Shown: one piece after another, positions 1-8,630 of the stretch
Position numbering within the stretch: position 1 is the first letter of the stretch
Layout: each line of letters starts with the position of its first letter
Assembly (NCBI GenBank): GCA_963773105.1
Contig: CAVZAA010000010.1
Span: 186,001 to 250,000 of the forward strand
Direction of reading: 5' to 3'
DNA from: Trebonia sp963773105
GTDB lineage: Bacteria > Actinomycetota > Actinomycetes > Streptosporangiales > Streptosporangiaceae
Length of the DNA stretch: 64,000 nt
Notes under the pieces: model-generated
The model's database searches: none
Told to the model about the DNA's origin: nothing
What the model saw: only the letters and a program-made list of their open reading frames with translations
Position numbers and translations under genes: made by a program

Positions 1-1756
1 AGTTGTCGGGGCTGCTCGGCCCGTCGGTGGTCGCGCCGAGTTGGATGTCCCCGTGGCCGGTGAGCGAGCCCGCCAGGTTGGCGATCTCGCTCTGCATGCA
101 GTGCGGGTAGACGGTGCCCGCGCCGACCACGAACGACGACCCCCAGGCGTTCGCGCCCAGGGCGAAGTTGAGCTGCTGCTGCGCGAACGCCTGGTACTGG
201 GCGGAGCCGCCGGCCCGCCGGTAGAGCTCGTTGGTGACGTAGAGCCCGAACGCGTGCGGGGCCGCGTCGGCCGGGCCCAGATCGGTGCCGAGCGCGAACG
301 GGTCACCCTTGGCCCATGCCTGGCCGACCTGCAGCTGCTTGGCCATGTCGTTGACGAGCAGCCTGGGTTCGATGGCGGGCGCCATGTGCGACGCGCGCAT
401 CGCGCGGACCAGCTCGGCCTCGGCGATCGCGCCGGTGTCGTACAGGTTCAGCGTGTCCGAGCCGGCCGGGTGGCCCTGGGCGATGTACGCGCGGGCCCAC
501 CGCGCGGCGACCGCGAGGTCGTTACGGAGCTGTGCGCGCGGCGCGCCCAGCCGCTCGTCGGCAAGGGCGATCTCAGTCGCGCCCCAGAGCATGTCGCTCT
601 TCCACTGGGTGCCCGGGTAGTAGTCGTACGGGTAGGCGGTCACGAGCCTGCCCACGTTGGTCGTCTTCGCGTCGGCGTAGACCGAGCGGGCCAGCGACAG
701 CAGGTGCGTGGCGCTGCGGCCGCGCGAGAGCTGGGCGCCGAGCGCGAAGTCGGCCGCGTACCGTCCGGCCAGGTCCGGGCTGACCTTCTGGCCGGGCGCG
801 GCGGCCTCGATGACCGGTCGGTACTTGACGTAGTAGGCGCTCGGGCCGGGGTTGCCGCCCTTGGCCACGTCGAGCAGGTCCTCCTGCTGCGGCAGGAACC
901 AGAAGTTGTAGTCGCCCTGGATCGTATTCGAGGCGTTGCCGTTGCCCAGCCCGACCTGCATGTAAAGGACCTTCTGGTTCGGGTTCCAGAGCTTGGTCAT
1001 CCACTGCAGGCCGAATTCCGCCTCCGGCTTGAGCGTCGGGTAGGCGGTGCGGTCGTCCCGCGCGGCGATCAGCATCAGCGCGTCCGTGTAGCTGGCGGTG
1101 TAGCCGAACTTCTCGTAGCCGCCGCCCGCGTCGAACCAGCCGCCGGAGACGTTGACCGGGCCGCCGACCTTCTTCAGCCCGCCGACCAGGTTGTCGTTGT
1201 CGTCATAGACGGGGGCGGTGTAGAGGTAGGCCTTGGCGTCGGTCAGGTTGGCCGGCTTGCGGGACAGCACCGAATGCTGGACGTCGGCCCCGTCCCGCTC
1301 CGAGGCGAAGTAGCGCACCCCGTTGCCGACGAGCTTCCCGTACAGGGCGGTCCCGTTGGCGATGGTGAACGCGGGCGACACGGCCGAGCCAACTCGGACC
1401 CGGTACGTTCCGCACCGCTTCAGTCCGGAGAACGACAGCTTGTAGATCGCCTTGTAGCGCGAGCTCCAGCTGCCGGCGTCGTCGCGGGAGACGCCGCGGT
1501 AGACGACGGCGCCCTTGGCGTCGACGATCGTGAACGAGACGCTGGCGACGCGGGCCGGGAGCATCACGTAGGCGGACTTGGGCGCGTTCGGCTGGTACCC
1601 GACCTGGTTGACGCGGAGCTCGGGGGCGGCCGGCTTTGCGGCAGCTGGTTTGGCGGAGGTCGGTCTTGAGCTGGCCAGGGCCGAGGAGGCGGCGGGCACG
1701 GCCAAAGTGGCGAGAGTTGTCAGTGCGGCTAGCGTGATTCCAGCGCGGCGCATCAT
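1..1756 (-). CDS. Secreted glycoside hydrolase family 9-like protein (3' end outside window)
   Basis: Reading from an ATG at 1756, preceded by AAGGAG, gives 585 codons with no stop before the window edge. The first 28 residues form a signal peptide ending in SSALA. Residues about 45-130 match the Ig-like CelD_N domain (ELRVNQVGYQPNAPKSAYVM), and the rest matches the GH9 alpha-barrel (GGWFDAGGGYEKF near 205-217, FALGANAWGSSFVVGAG near the edge). GH9 enzymes cleave beta-1,4-glucans, and some act on glucosamine oligomers. The second Asp of the usual DAGD motif is Gly here, which may affect catalysis. The catalytic Glu region lies beyond the edge. It is the last visible gene of the uptake operon and probably acts outside the cell. 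Confidence 0.85.
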   Translation of the reverse strand, partial: MMRRAGITLAALTTLATLAVPAASSALASSRPTSAKPAAAKPAAPELRVNQVGYQPNAPKSAYVMLPARVASVSFTIVDAKGAVVYRGVSRDDAGSWSSRYKAIYKLSFSGLKRCGTYRVRVGSAVSPAFTIANGTALYGKLVGNGVRYFASERDGADVQHSVLSRKPANLTDAKAYLYTAPVYDDNDNLVGGLKKVGGPVNVSGGWFDAGGGYEKFGYTASYTDALMLIAARDDRTAYPTLKPEAEFGLQWMTKLWNPNQKVLYMQVGLGNGNASNTIQGDYNFWFLPQQEDLLDVAKGGNPGPSAYYVKYRPVIEAAAPGQKVSPDLAGRYAADFALGAQLSRGRSATHLLSLARSVYADAKTTNVGRLVTAYPYDYYPGTQWKSDMLWGATEIALADERLGAPRAQLRNDLAVAARWARAYIAQGHPAGSDTLNLYDTGAIAEAELVRAMRASHMAPAIEPRLLVNDMAKQLQVGQAWAKGDPFALGTDLGPADAAPHAFGLYVTNELYRRAGGSAQYQAFAQQQLNFALGANAWGSSFVVGAGTVYPHCMQSEIANLAGSLTGHGDIQLGATTDGPSSPDN

Positions 1757-1768
1757 TGTGCTGCTCCT

Positions 1769-3019
1769 TCAGGCCCAGGAAAGAAACTGCGCGTTCTCCG
1801 CGATCAGCCGGTCGGCCATCTTGTTGGCCACGTCGTACTGCCCAACCAGCGGGTGCGCGAGCAGCGCGGCGGCGACGCGCGACCGGCCGCCCCGCAGCGC
1901 CGCGTCGATGGCCAGCTCCTCGTAGGCGGACACGTGGGCGATGAGCCCCCGGAAGAGCGGCTCGATCGGCGCGACCGGCACCGGCACCGGGCCCGCGGCC
2001 TTGATCGTGGCCGGCACCTCGATCACGGCGTCGTCGGACAGGAAGGGCAGCGTGCCGAAGTTGCGCACATTCACGACCTGCTCGTCCCCGCTGTCGCCGA
2101 ACAGCGACGCGATCAGCGCGACGGCCGCCTCCGAGTAGAAGGCACCGCCGCGCTTGGCCAGCAGCTCGGGCTTGTGGTCCAGCGTCGGGTCGCCGTACAG
2201 CTCCATCAGCTCCCGCTCGATCGCGGCCACCTCCGCCGCCCGGCTCGGCCGCTCCCGCTCCTCGCCCACCACCTCGTCGTGGAAGTAGAAATAGCGCAGG
2301 TAATACGAAGGGACGACGCCCAGATCATGCAGCACCGACAGCGGCATCCCGGCGTGGTCGGCTATCTCCTCGCCGTGGGCGGCCAGCAGCTCAGGCAGCA
2401 CTTCCTTCCCGTCCACCCGCACGCCGCGCAGCCAGGTGAGGTGGTTCAGGCCGGCGTGGTCAAGCGCGACCCGGGCGGGATCGGTCTTGAGGACCGAGGC
2501 GAAGTAGCGCTGCAGCCCGATGGCGACGTTGCACAGCCCGACCGCCCGGTGGCCGGCGTCGAGCAGCGCGCGGGTGACGATGCCGACCGGGTTGGTGAAG
2601 TCGACGATCCAGGCACCCGGTAGCGCACGGCGGCGGGCCTGCTCGGCGATGTCCAGCACCAGGGGCACGGTCCGCAGGGCCTTGGCCAGGCCCCCGGCGC
2701 CGGTGGTCTCCTGCCCGACGCAGTCGTAGTCAAGCGGCCACGTCTCGTCCCGGTTGCGCGCCGCCTGGCCGCCGACGCGCAGCTGGATCAGCACCGCGGC
2801 GGCGCCGTCGAGGGCGTCGTCCAGGTTGTCGGTCCATCGGACGGTCGCCGGATGCCCGTGCCTGCGCATGATCCGCGCCGACACCGGGCCGACCGCGGCC
2901 AGCCGCGTCTGGTCCGGGTCGACTAGGACGAGCTCGGTCACCCAGGGGGCGAGCCGGCCGAGCCCGTCGGCGAGCTCCGGGGTGTAGGTCGAGCCGCCAC
3001 CGACCACCGTGATCTTCAT
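1769..3019 (-). CDS. Family 4 glycoside hydrolase, 6-phospho-beta-glucosidase-like
   Basis: A 416-residue protein with the GH4 N-terminal NAD-binding loop GGGSTYTPEL, the TNPVGIVT motif, the metal-binding Cys in LCNVAIG (near 170) and His in GLNHLTW (near 200). GH4 enzymes need NAD and a divalent metal and split glycosides by an oxidation-elimination mechanism; this subfamily is usually called 6-phospho-beta-glucosidase. No PTS is seen nearby, so the substrate may be unphosphorylated or phosphorylated by the ROK kinase upstream. The start at 3019 overlaps the stop of the preceding ATPase by 4 bases (ATGA), so translation is probably coupled. A longer reading frame upstream is not needed. Confidence 0.9.
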   Translation of the reverse strand: MKITVVGGGSTYTPELADGLGRLAPWVTELVLVDPDQTRLAAVGPVSARIMRRHGHPATVRWTDNLDDALDGAAAVLIQLRVGGQAARNRDETWPLDYDCVGQETTGAGGLAKALRTVPLVLDIAEQARRRALPGAWIVDFTNPVGIVTRALLDAGHRAVGLCNVAIGLQRYFASVLKTDPARVALDHAGLNHLTWLRGVRVDGKEVLPELLAAHGEEIADHAGMPLSVLHDLGVVPSYYLRYFYFHDEVVGEERERPSRAAEVAAIERELMELYGDPTLDHKPELLAKRGGAFYSEAAVALIASLFGDSGDEQVVNVRNFGTLPFLSDDAVIEVPATIKAAGPVPVPVAPIEPLFRGLIAHVSAYEELAIDAALRGGRSRVAAALLAHPLVGQYDVANKMADRLIAENAQFLSWA

Positions 3020-4023
3020 GAGAACGCCTTTACCTCCGCGCCGGACTGGGCAACATGGCAGGCAACCTCGCGTGTCCCGGCCGCTGCCAGTTCCGGGGTC
3101 GTGGTGCTGCATTTATCGATGGCGATCGGGCACCGGAACCTGAACCGGCAGCCCGGGGTTGGGTCGATGACCTTCGGCGGCTCGCCCTGATCGGTTTCTG
3201 CGCTCACCGACAGCGGAGCGCGGGGATCGGGCACAGCCGAGACCAGCAGCTGGGTATAGGGGTGGCGCGGGTCTGCCAGCACCTCTTCGATCGGCCCCGA
3301 CTCGGCGATCTGGCCGGCGTACATCACGATCAGCCGGTCCGCCACATAGCGCGCGCTCGCGATGTCATGGGTGATGTACAGAATGGACACGCCCATCTTG
3401 TCCCGCAGCTCTGCCATCAAGTTGAGCAGGCCGATCCTGATCGACACGTCTAGCATCGACACCGGTTCGTCGGCCAGGATCAGGCGCGCGCGGCCGGCCA
3501 GCGCCTGGGCGAAGCCGACCCGCTGCCGCTGGCCGCCGCTCAGCTCATGCGGGAACCGCTCGAGCATGCCGGCCCCCAACCCGACCACCTCGAATACCCG
3601 GGCGGCCTCGGCCTGGCGTTCCCTGGCTGACAGCTCGGGGCGGTGCAGCTTAAGGCTGCGGAGCACGCCGTGCGAGACCTTGAACACCGGGTTGATCGAG
3701 GCGAACGGGTCCTGGAAGACCATCGGCACCTCGCTGCTGTAGCGCAGCCGCGCCCGCCGCGAGCGCATTGCCGACAGCGGCGTGCCCGGGTCTTCCTCGC
3801 CCTGCGAGAAGTACACCTCACCGCTGGTCGGCCGGTAGACCTGGGCGAGCAGCCGCGCGATGGTCGACTTGCCGCTGCCGCTCTCCCCCGCGAGGGCGAC
3901 GATCTCGCGCTCGCCGATCGTGAAGTTCACGTCGTCGACCGCGTGCAGGGTCCGCTTGGACAGCGCCCCGCCGATCTTGAAGTGCCTGCTCAGGTGCTCG
4001 GCCCGTAGCAGCGGCGTGGTCAT
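3016..4023 (-). CDS. Oligosaccharide/oligopeptide ABC transporter ATP-binding protein (OppF-like)
   Basis: A 335-residue ATPase of the Opp/Dpp family. Walker A is GESGSGKST (about 46-54), the signature is LSGGQRQRV, and Walker B is LILADEP. The C-terminal oligo-HPY extension (RHPYTQLLVSAVPDP, then a CxFRxRCP-type segment) is typical of this family. It pairs with the ATPase encoded just upstream to drive import through the two permeases. The ATG at 4023 overlaps the upstream stop by 4 bases. The surrounding glycosidases and sugar kinase indicate an oligosaccharide rather than a peptide substrate, but sequence alone cannot prove this. Confidence 0.93.
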   Translation of the reverse strand: MTTPLLRAEHLSRHFKIGGALSKRTLHAVDDVNFTIGEREIVALAGESGSGKSTIARLLAQVYRPTSGEVYFSQGEEDPGTPLSAMRSRRARLRYSSEVPMVFQDPFASINPVFKVSHGVLRSLKLHRPELSARERQAEAARVFEVVGLGAGMLERFPHELSGGQRQRVGFAQALAGRARLILADEPVSMLDVSIRIGLLNLMAELRDKMGVSILYITHDIASARYVADRLIVMYAGQIAESGPIEEVLADPRHPYTQLLVSAVPDPRAPLSVSAETDQGEPPKVIDPTPGCRFRFRCPIAIDKCSTTTPELAAAGTREVACHVAQSGAEVKAFS

Positions 4024-4988
4024 AGGGCCACGCTCCTTTCCTCCGCATAGCGCAGGCAGCGCACCAGCGTTCCTTCCTTCTCGGCAAGCTCGGGCGCAAC
4101 CTCTGCGCAGGGCTCGAAGACCACCGGGCAGCGCAGATGGAACCGGCACCCGGTCGGCATGACCGACAGGTCGGGCGGGCTGCCGGGGATGCCCTTGAGC
4201 GGGACGCGGGGGCCGCGGATCGAGGGGAAGGCCTCGAGCAGGCCCCTGGTATACGGGTGCAGCGGATCGTCGAACACCCGCCGGGTGGCGCCGAGCTCCG
4301 CCACCTGGCCCGCGTACATCACCATCAGCCGGTCGGAGAAATGGCTGACCAGCGACATGTCGTGGGTGACGAAGACGATCGCGAACCCGAGCGTCCGCTG
4401 CAGCTCCTTGATCTGCACCATCAGCGAGCGCTGGGCCACCACGTCGAGGGCGGAGGTGGGCTCGTCCATGATCACCAGATCGGGGGTGAACAGCAGCGCC
4501 ATCGCTATCATCGCGCGCTGCCGCATGCCGCCCGAGAGCTGGTGCGGGTAGCTCCGCAGGTGCGCGTGGTCGATGCCGACCATCCGCAGGACCTCGGCCG
4601 ACCTGGTGCCGATCTCGTCCCGCGACGTCGTCCCGTGCGCCCGCATCACGTCGCTGAACTGCGCGCCGATCGACTTGACGGGGTTGAGGGCGTTCATCGC
4701 GCTCTGCATGACGACCGACAGGTCCCGCCAGCGAACCGCCGATAGCTGGCCGTCGGTCAGCCCCACCAGGTTGGTGCCCTTGAAGGTGACGCTGCCGGCC
4801 GAGATGCGGGCGGGCGGCGCCAGCAGCTGGGCGATGGCGAACAGCAGGGTGGACTTCCCGCAGCCGGACTCGCCGACGATGCCGAGGAACTCGCCCCGGT
4901 CGAGGGTGAAGGACACGTCGTCGACCGCGCGGACGTCCACCCGGTCGAGGACGTAGTCGACGGACAGCCCGCTGACGTCAAGCAGCAT
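4020..4988 (-). CDS. Oligosaccharide/oligopeptide ABC transporter ATP-binding protein (OppD-like)
   Basis: A 322-residue ATPase with Walker A GESGCGKST, signature LSGGMRQRA, Walker B LVIMDEPTS and an oligo-HPY C-terminus (HPYTRGLLEAFPSIRG). The ATG at 4988 has AAGGGGAG upstream. The open frame extends further upstream, but that part is low-complexity (Arg-Ser-Asn repeats) and overlaps the permease tail, so I rejected it. The gene overlaps the end of the upstream permease by 11 bases. It is one of two non-identical nucleotide-binding subunits expected for an Opp/Dpp importer. Confidence 0.93.
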   Translation of the reverse strand: MLLDVSGLSVDYVLDRVDVRAVDDVSFTLDRGEFLGIVGESGCGKSTLLFAIAQLLAPPARISAGSVTFKGTNLVGLTDGQLSAVRWRDLSVVMQSAMNALNPVKSIGAQFSDVMRAHGTTSRDEIGTRSAEVLRMVGIDHAHLRSYPHQLSGGMRQRAMIAMALLFTPDLVIMDEPTSALDVVAQRSLMVQIKELQRTLGFAIVFVTHDMSLVSHFSDRLMVMYAGQVAELGATRRVFDDPLHPYTRGLLEAFPSIRGPRVPLKGIPGSPPDLSVMPTGCRFHLRCPVVFEPCAEVAPELAEKEGTLVRCLRYAEERSVAL

Positions 4989-5955
4989 GGCGCTCCCCTT
5001 GTTCGACCGATGGCTGTTCGACCGGCCGCTGTTGGATCGGCCGCTGTTTGAGCGAACGCCGTCTGACCGGGCGCAGGGCCGGGTTGCCGATCTCGTCGAA
5101 GGCGTAGTTAAGTAGGGCGAAGGCGGCGCCGAGGGCGCCGATGCAGGCTCCTGGGGCAAGCGCCCACAGGGGCTGGCCGGTCTGCAGGGCGGCGTTGTTC
5201 TGCGCCCAGTACAGCATGGTCCCCCAGCTCACCGTGTTCGGATCGCCCAGCCCGATGAACTGGAGGCTGGACGCGAACAGCACCGCGTACAGGGCGTTGG
5301 TGAGGAAGCTGGCCACGATCAGCGAGGTCATCGTGGGGATGACCTCCACCACGATGATGTAGATCTTCCGCTCGCCGCGTACCCGGGCCGCTTCAAGGAA
5401 GTCCCGGCTGCGCAGCGTGAGCGCCTGCGCCCGGAGCTGCCGGGCAGTGTACGACCAGCTGGTGGCGGTGATGACGACGATCAGCACCAGCGTGGTGCCG
5501 CCGTGCGCGTAACCCGCGATCACGATCAGCAGCGGGAACAGCGGGATGACGAGCAGCACGTCGGTGATGACGCTGAGCGAGCCGTCCCACAGGCCGCCGA
5601 GATAGGCGGCGGCGATCCCGACCAGCACCGCGATCGCGGTGGTGGCCAGCCCGACGACGAATGCGATCTCGAGCACGTTCCTGGTGCCCCAGACCAGCTG
5701 CGCCCACATGTCCTGCCCGTAGGCGGTGGTGCCGAGCAGGTGGGCGGACGACAGGCCCAGGTGCGGGGCGTAGGCGTCCGCGTTCGGGTTGTCATGCGCG
5801 ATCAGGCCGGGGAACAGCGCGACGAGGATGAAGATGACAAGGAGGACGGTGCCGGCGGTCGCCTTGCGGTTGGACCGCACCGCGCGGCCGATCCGGCCCA
5901 GCGCCTGGCTGCTCGGCAGCCGCCGGTTGTGTACCGCTGTCGCCTGAACGGCCAT
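4978..5955 (-). CDS. ABC transporter permease (OppC/DppC-like)
   Basis: A 325-residue integral membrane protein. A cytoplasmic N-terminus is followed by a first membrane helix (GTVLLVIFILVALFPGLIA) and the BPD_transp_1 core, with the EAA-type coupling loop around DFLEAARVRGERKIYIIVVEVIP. The OppC-type N-terminal extension is present. The last 25 residues are a polar Gln/Arg/Val/Glu tail with short repeats (QQRPVEQPSVEQ), encoded by a degenerate repeat. The gene lies 1 base after the upstream permease. It forms the import channel with its partner. Confidence 0.93.
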   Translation of the reverse strand: MAVQATAVHNRRLPSSQALGRIGRAVRSNRKATAGTVLLVIFILVALFPGLIAHDNPNADAYAPHLGLSSAHLLGTTAYGQDMWAQLVWGTRNVLEIAFVVGLATTAIAVLVGIAAAYLGGLWDGSLSVITDVLLVIPLFPLLIVIAGYAHGGTTLVLIVVITATSWSYTARQLRAQALTLRSRDFLEAARVRGERKIYIIVVEVIPTMTSLIVASFLTNALYAVLFASSLQFIGLGDPNTVSWGTMLYWAQNNAALQTGQPLWALAPGACIGALGAAFALLNYAFDEIGNPALRPVRRRSLKQRPIQQRPVEQPSVEQGERHAA

Positions 5956-5956
5956 G

Positions 5957-6943
5957 TCAGCTCGCCTCCCTGGTGCGCGGGTCGAGCAGCGCGGTCGCCA
6001 GGTCGGCGATCAGGATCGCCACCAGCACCGCGATCGTGATCAGGAGGAACAGCGCCTGCATGAGCGGGTAGTCCTCCCCCTGGACCGCCTGCAGCAGCAT
6101 GAAGCCGACACCGGGGTAGTTGAAGACGTACTCGATCAAGATGGCGCCGCTCACGACGAATCCCAGTGACATCGCGAAGCCGGTGAGGTTCGGCAGGATC
6201 GCGTTGCGGGCGGCGTAGTCGAGCATCACCCGCCAGCCGGGCAGGCCCTTGGCCCGGGCCATCCGCACGTAGTCCTCGGCCAGGGTCGTGATCATCGTGT
6301 TCCGCATGGTCAGGATCCAGGTGCCGATCGTGGTGATCAGCAGCGAGAGCGCGGGCAGGATCGCGTGCGCGAGCACGTCCCCGATGAACTGCGGATTCAG
6401 CCCCGGGCTGTCGCTCGCCACGTTGTAGCCGTCGACGTAGGGCAGCCAGTGCAGGTTGATGCCGAAGACCAGCACCAGCACCATGCCGACCCAGAAGTAA
6501 GGCACGGCGGAGGCGATCACGAAGACCGGCGGCAGCACGCTGTCCAGCCGCCCGCCCCGGCGCCAGGCGGCGACGATGCCGAGCCCGGTGCCGAGGACGA
6601 ACGCCAGCACGGTGGTCACCCCGACCAGGCCCAGCGTCCACCAGATCGCCCCGCCGATGACGGAGGTCACCGACGCCGGGTAGAAGTCGAGCGAGGTGCC
6701 GAAGTTCCCGGTGACGATCTGGTGCAGGTAGTCGACGTACTGCACCGGCAGGCTCTTGTGGGTGTTGACCCCGAAGAGGATCTCCAGTGCGTTCAGCGAC
6801 TGCGGGGTGAGGTTGCCGTGGAACTTGCCGAGCATGGCCAGGGCGGGGTTCCCCGGCATCAGCCTCGGCAGCAGGAAGTTGAATGTCAGCGCCGCCCAGA
6901 GCGTGAGGATAAAGAACCCCAGGCGGCGCAACACGTATCTCAT
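5957..6943 (-). CDS. ABC transporter permease (OppB/DppB-like)
   Basis: A 328-residue membrane protein starting MRYVLRRLGFFILTLWAALT, a typical OppB/DppB N-terminal helix. It continues with the periplasmic-type segment LPRLMPGNPA and ends with the permease core carrying the coupling loop EDYVRMARAKGLPGWRVMLDYA. I chose the ATG at 6943 because family members begin at this helix; the longer upstream frame reads into the binding-protein gene. It is the first of the two channel subunits and follows the binding-protein gene by 16 bases. Confidence 0.93.
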   Translation of the reverse strand: MRYVLRRLGFFILTLWAALTFNFLLPRLMPGNPALAMLGKFHGNLTPQSLNALEILFGVNTHKSLPVQYVDYLHQIVTGNFGTSLDFYPASVTSVIGGAIWWTLGLVGVTTVLAFVLGTGLGIVAAWRRGGRLDSVLPPVFVIASAVPYFWVGMVLVLVFGINLHWLPYVDGYNVASDSPGLNPQFIGDVLAHAILPALSLLITTIGTWILTMRNTMITTLAEDYVRMARAKGLPGWRVMLDYAARNAILPNLTGFAMSLGFVVSGAILIEYVFNYPGVGFMLLQAVQGEDYPLMQALFLLITIAVLVAILIADLATALLDPRTREAS

Positions 6944-6959
6944 CGATACAGGCCCAGAC

Positions 6960-8630
6960 CTACTTGGGCTGCAGGTGCAGCAGCACCTGCTCCATGTCCG
7001 GGTACGCGTACGCGGACGGCTGGGCGTAGGGGTCGGCGGGGGTGGGCCAGCCGGAGAAGGACGCGGTGTCGTACTGGTACCAGTCGACCGCCTCCACCAC
7101 CGGGATGATCGGCACATCGCTGACCATGACCTGCTGGATCTGGTTCATGATCGACTGCTGGGTCGCGGTGGACGTGGTGGCGGCGTACTGGTTGAGCAGG
7201 GACTCGGTGGCCGCGTTGCTGTACCGCTCGTAGTTGGTGGTCGCCACCTTGCCGATGGGGGCGGTGTCGGCCGAGTTCAGCCAGTTGTTCAGCTCGTAGT
7301 AGGGGCTCGGGCCGAAGGTCTGCTGGTCGTAGTACGCGAGCTGGTACTTGCCGTAGTACAGGTCGGCGTCGAAGTCGGTGTTGGTGAGGTTGTCCGGGGT
7401 GATCACGATGCCGACGGCCTTGAGGTCCTGGGCGATGACCTGCATGCTGGCGACCCAGTCGGAGTAGTCGCCGATGTTGATGACCGTGAACGAGAGCGAC
7501 TGGCCCTTGGCGTTGGTCATGACGCCGGCCGAGTTCAGCTTGTAGCCGGCCTGCTCGAGCAGCGACTTGGCCTTGGCCGGGTCGTAGGAGTTGCCGATCT
7601 GGGCGACCAGCGACCTGTCCTGCGTGCTTGAGAACGTCGGGGTGACGATGCCGGTCTGGTTGGCCGGGGGCTCGTAGCCGGACTCGCCCAGCGAGGAGAC
7701 CTTCGACCGGTCGATCGCGTAGGAGATCGCCTGACGGACCTTCACGTTGCTGAGCAGCGGGTTGGTCAGGTTCGGCACCAGCGACACGTTCACCGTCGGC
7801 GGGAACCAGTAGTGGAAGTCGGGGCTCTTGGCGGTGTAGAACGACGCGATGCTCGGGATGTACTGGGCGCCCCACTGGGCCTGGCCGTTGGCGAGTTCGT
7901 CGTTGGCCGTGTTGTTGCTGGTGAACGCCGGGTACTCGATCTTCTTGACCTTCGGCTCACCCGCCTGCCAGTAGTTCGGGTTGGCGGTGTAGGTGATGTT
8001 GGCCGTGCTGCACGGGTTCACCATGTAGGGTCCGGTGCCCACGGGGTTCTTGTCGGGGTAGGCGACCGGGTTGGCGATCTTCGACCAGATGGCCTGGGAC
8101 ACGATCGGCACCTGGTCGGCGATGTAGTAGAACCACGGCACGGCGGGGGCGCTGAAGTCCATCGTGACCTGGTCGCCGGTCGCGGTGACGCTGGACAGGA
8201 CCGACCAGACGCCGGGCAGGTCGAGGGCCGGGTACTTCTTGATCAGGTTGAAGGTGTACGCCACGTCGTTGGCGGTCAGCGGGGTGCCGTTGCTGAACTT
8301 GACGCCGGAGCGGATCGTGAACGTCAGCGACTTGTCGCCCGCGCCCCAGCTGTAGGCGGACGCGAGCATGGGAGTGACCTTGCCGCTCTGCAGCGGGTTG
8401 ACGTAGTCGAGGGTCTCGTAGACCATCCCGACCGAGAGCAGGGTGTCGGAGCCGTTGAACGGGCTGAAGTCGCACGTCCAGAGCGCGCCGTTCTCGTTGG
8501 AGATGGTCAGGGTGGCGGTCTTGGCGGCCGTGCCGCCGCCTGAGCTTCCGCCGCTTGATCCGCAGGCGGCGAGCGCCCCGGCGAGCGTAAGGGTGGCGAG
8601 CACCGCCCCTGCCTTGATGAGTCGTCTCAT
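6960..8630 (-). CDS. Extracellular solute-binding lipoprotein, family 5
   Basis: A 556-residue lipoprotein. A type II signal peptide (MRRLIKAGAVLATLTLAGAL) leads to the lipobox LAAC with Cys23, followed by a Gly/Ser linker. The rest matches SBP family 5 (PF00496): GMVYETLDYVNPLQSGKVTPM, then FTIRSGVKFSNGTPLTANDV and NPVGTGPYMV. It captures the substrate outside the membrane and delivers it to the permease pair. The gene starts 4 bases inside the end of the ROK kinase gene, so the kinase is the first gene of this operon. Family 5 proteins bind peptides or beta-linked oligosaccharides; context favours the latter. Confidence 0.93.
   Translation of the reverse strand: MRRLIKAGAVLATLTLAGALAACGSSGGSSGGGTAAKTATLTISNENGALWTCDFSPFNGSDTLLSVGMVYETLDYVNPLQSGKVTPMLASAYSWGAGDKSLTFTIRSGVKFSNGTPLTANDVAYTFNLIKKYPALDLPGVWSVLSSVTATGDQVTMDFSAPAVPWFYYIADQVPIVSQAIWSKIANPVAYPDKNPVGTGPYMVNPCSTANITYTANPNYWQAGEPKVKKIEYPAFTSNNTANDELANGQAQWGAQYIPSIASFYTAKSPDFHYWFPPTVNVSLVPNLTNPLLSNVKVRQAISYAIDRSKVSSLGESGYEPPANQTGIVTPTFSSTQDRSLVAQIGNSYDPAKAKSLLEQAGYKLNSAGVMTNAKGQSLSFTVINIGDYSDWVASMQVIAQDLKAVGIVITPDNLTNTDFDADLYYGKYQLAYYDQQTFGPSPYYELNNWLNSADTAPIGKVATTNYERYSNAATESLLNQYAATTSTATQQSIMNQIQQVMVSDVPIIPVVEAVDWYQYDTASFSGWPTPADPYAQPSAYAYPDMEQVLLHLQPK

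Noticed and set aside
41..1669. Long plus-strand open frame of 542 codons
   Set aside because: It is Arg/Gly/Val-rich with no domain pattern and is antisense to a clear signal-peptide-bearing GH9-like gene.
4989..5159. N-terminal extension of the OppD-like ATPase with Arg-Ser-Asn repeats
   Set aside because: It overlaps the permease tail and is absent from the family; ATG 4988 has a good ribosome site.
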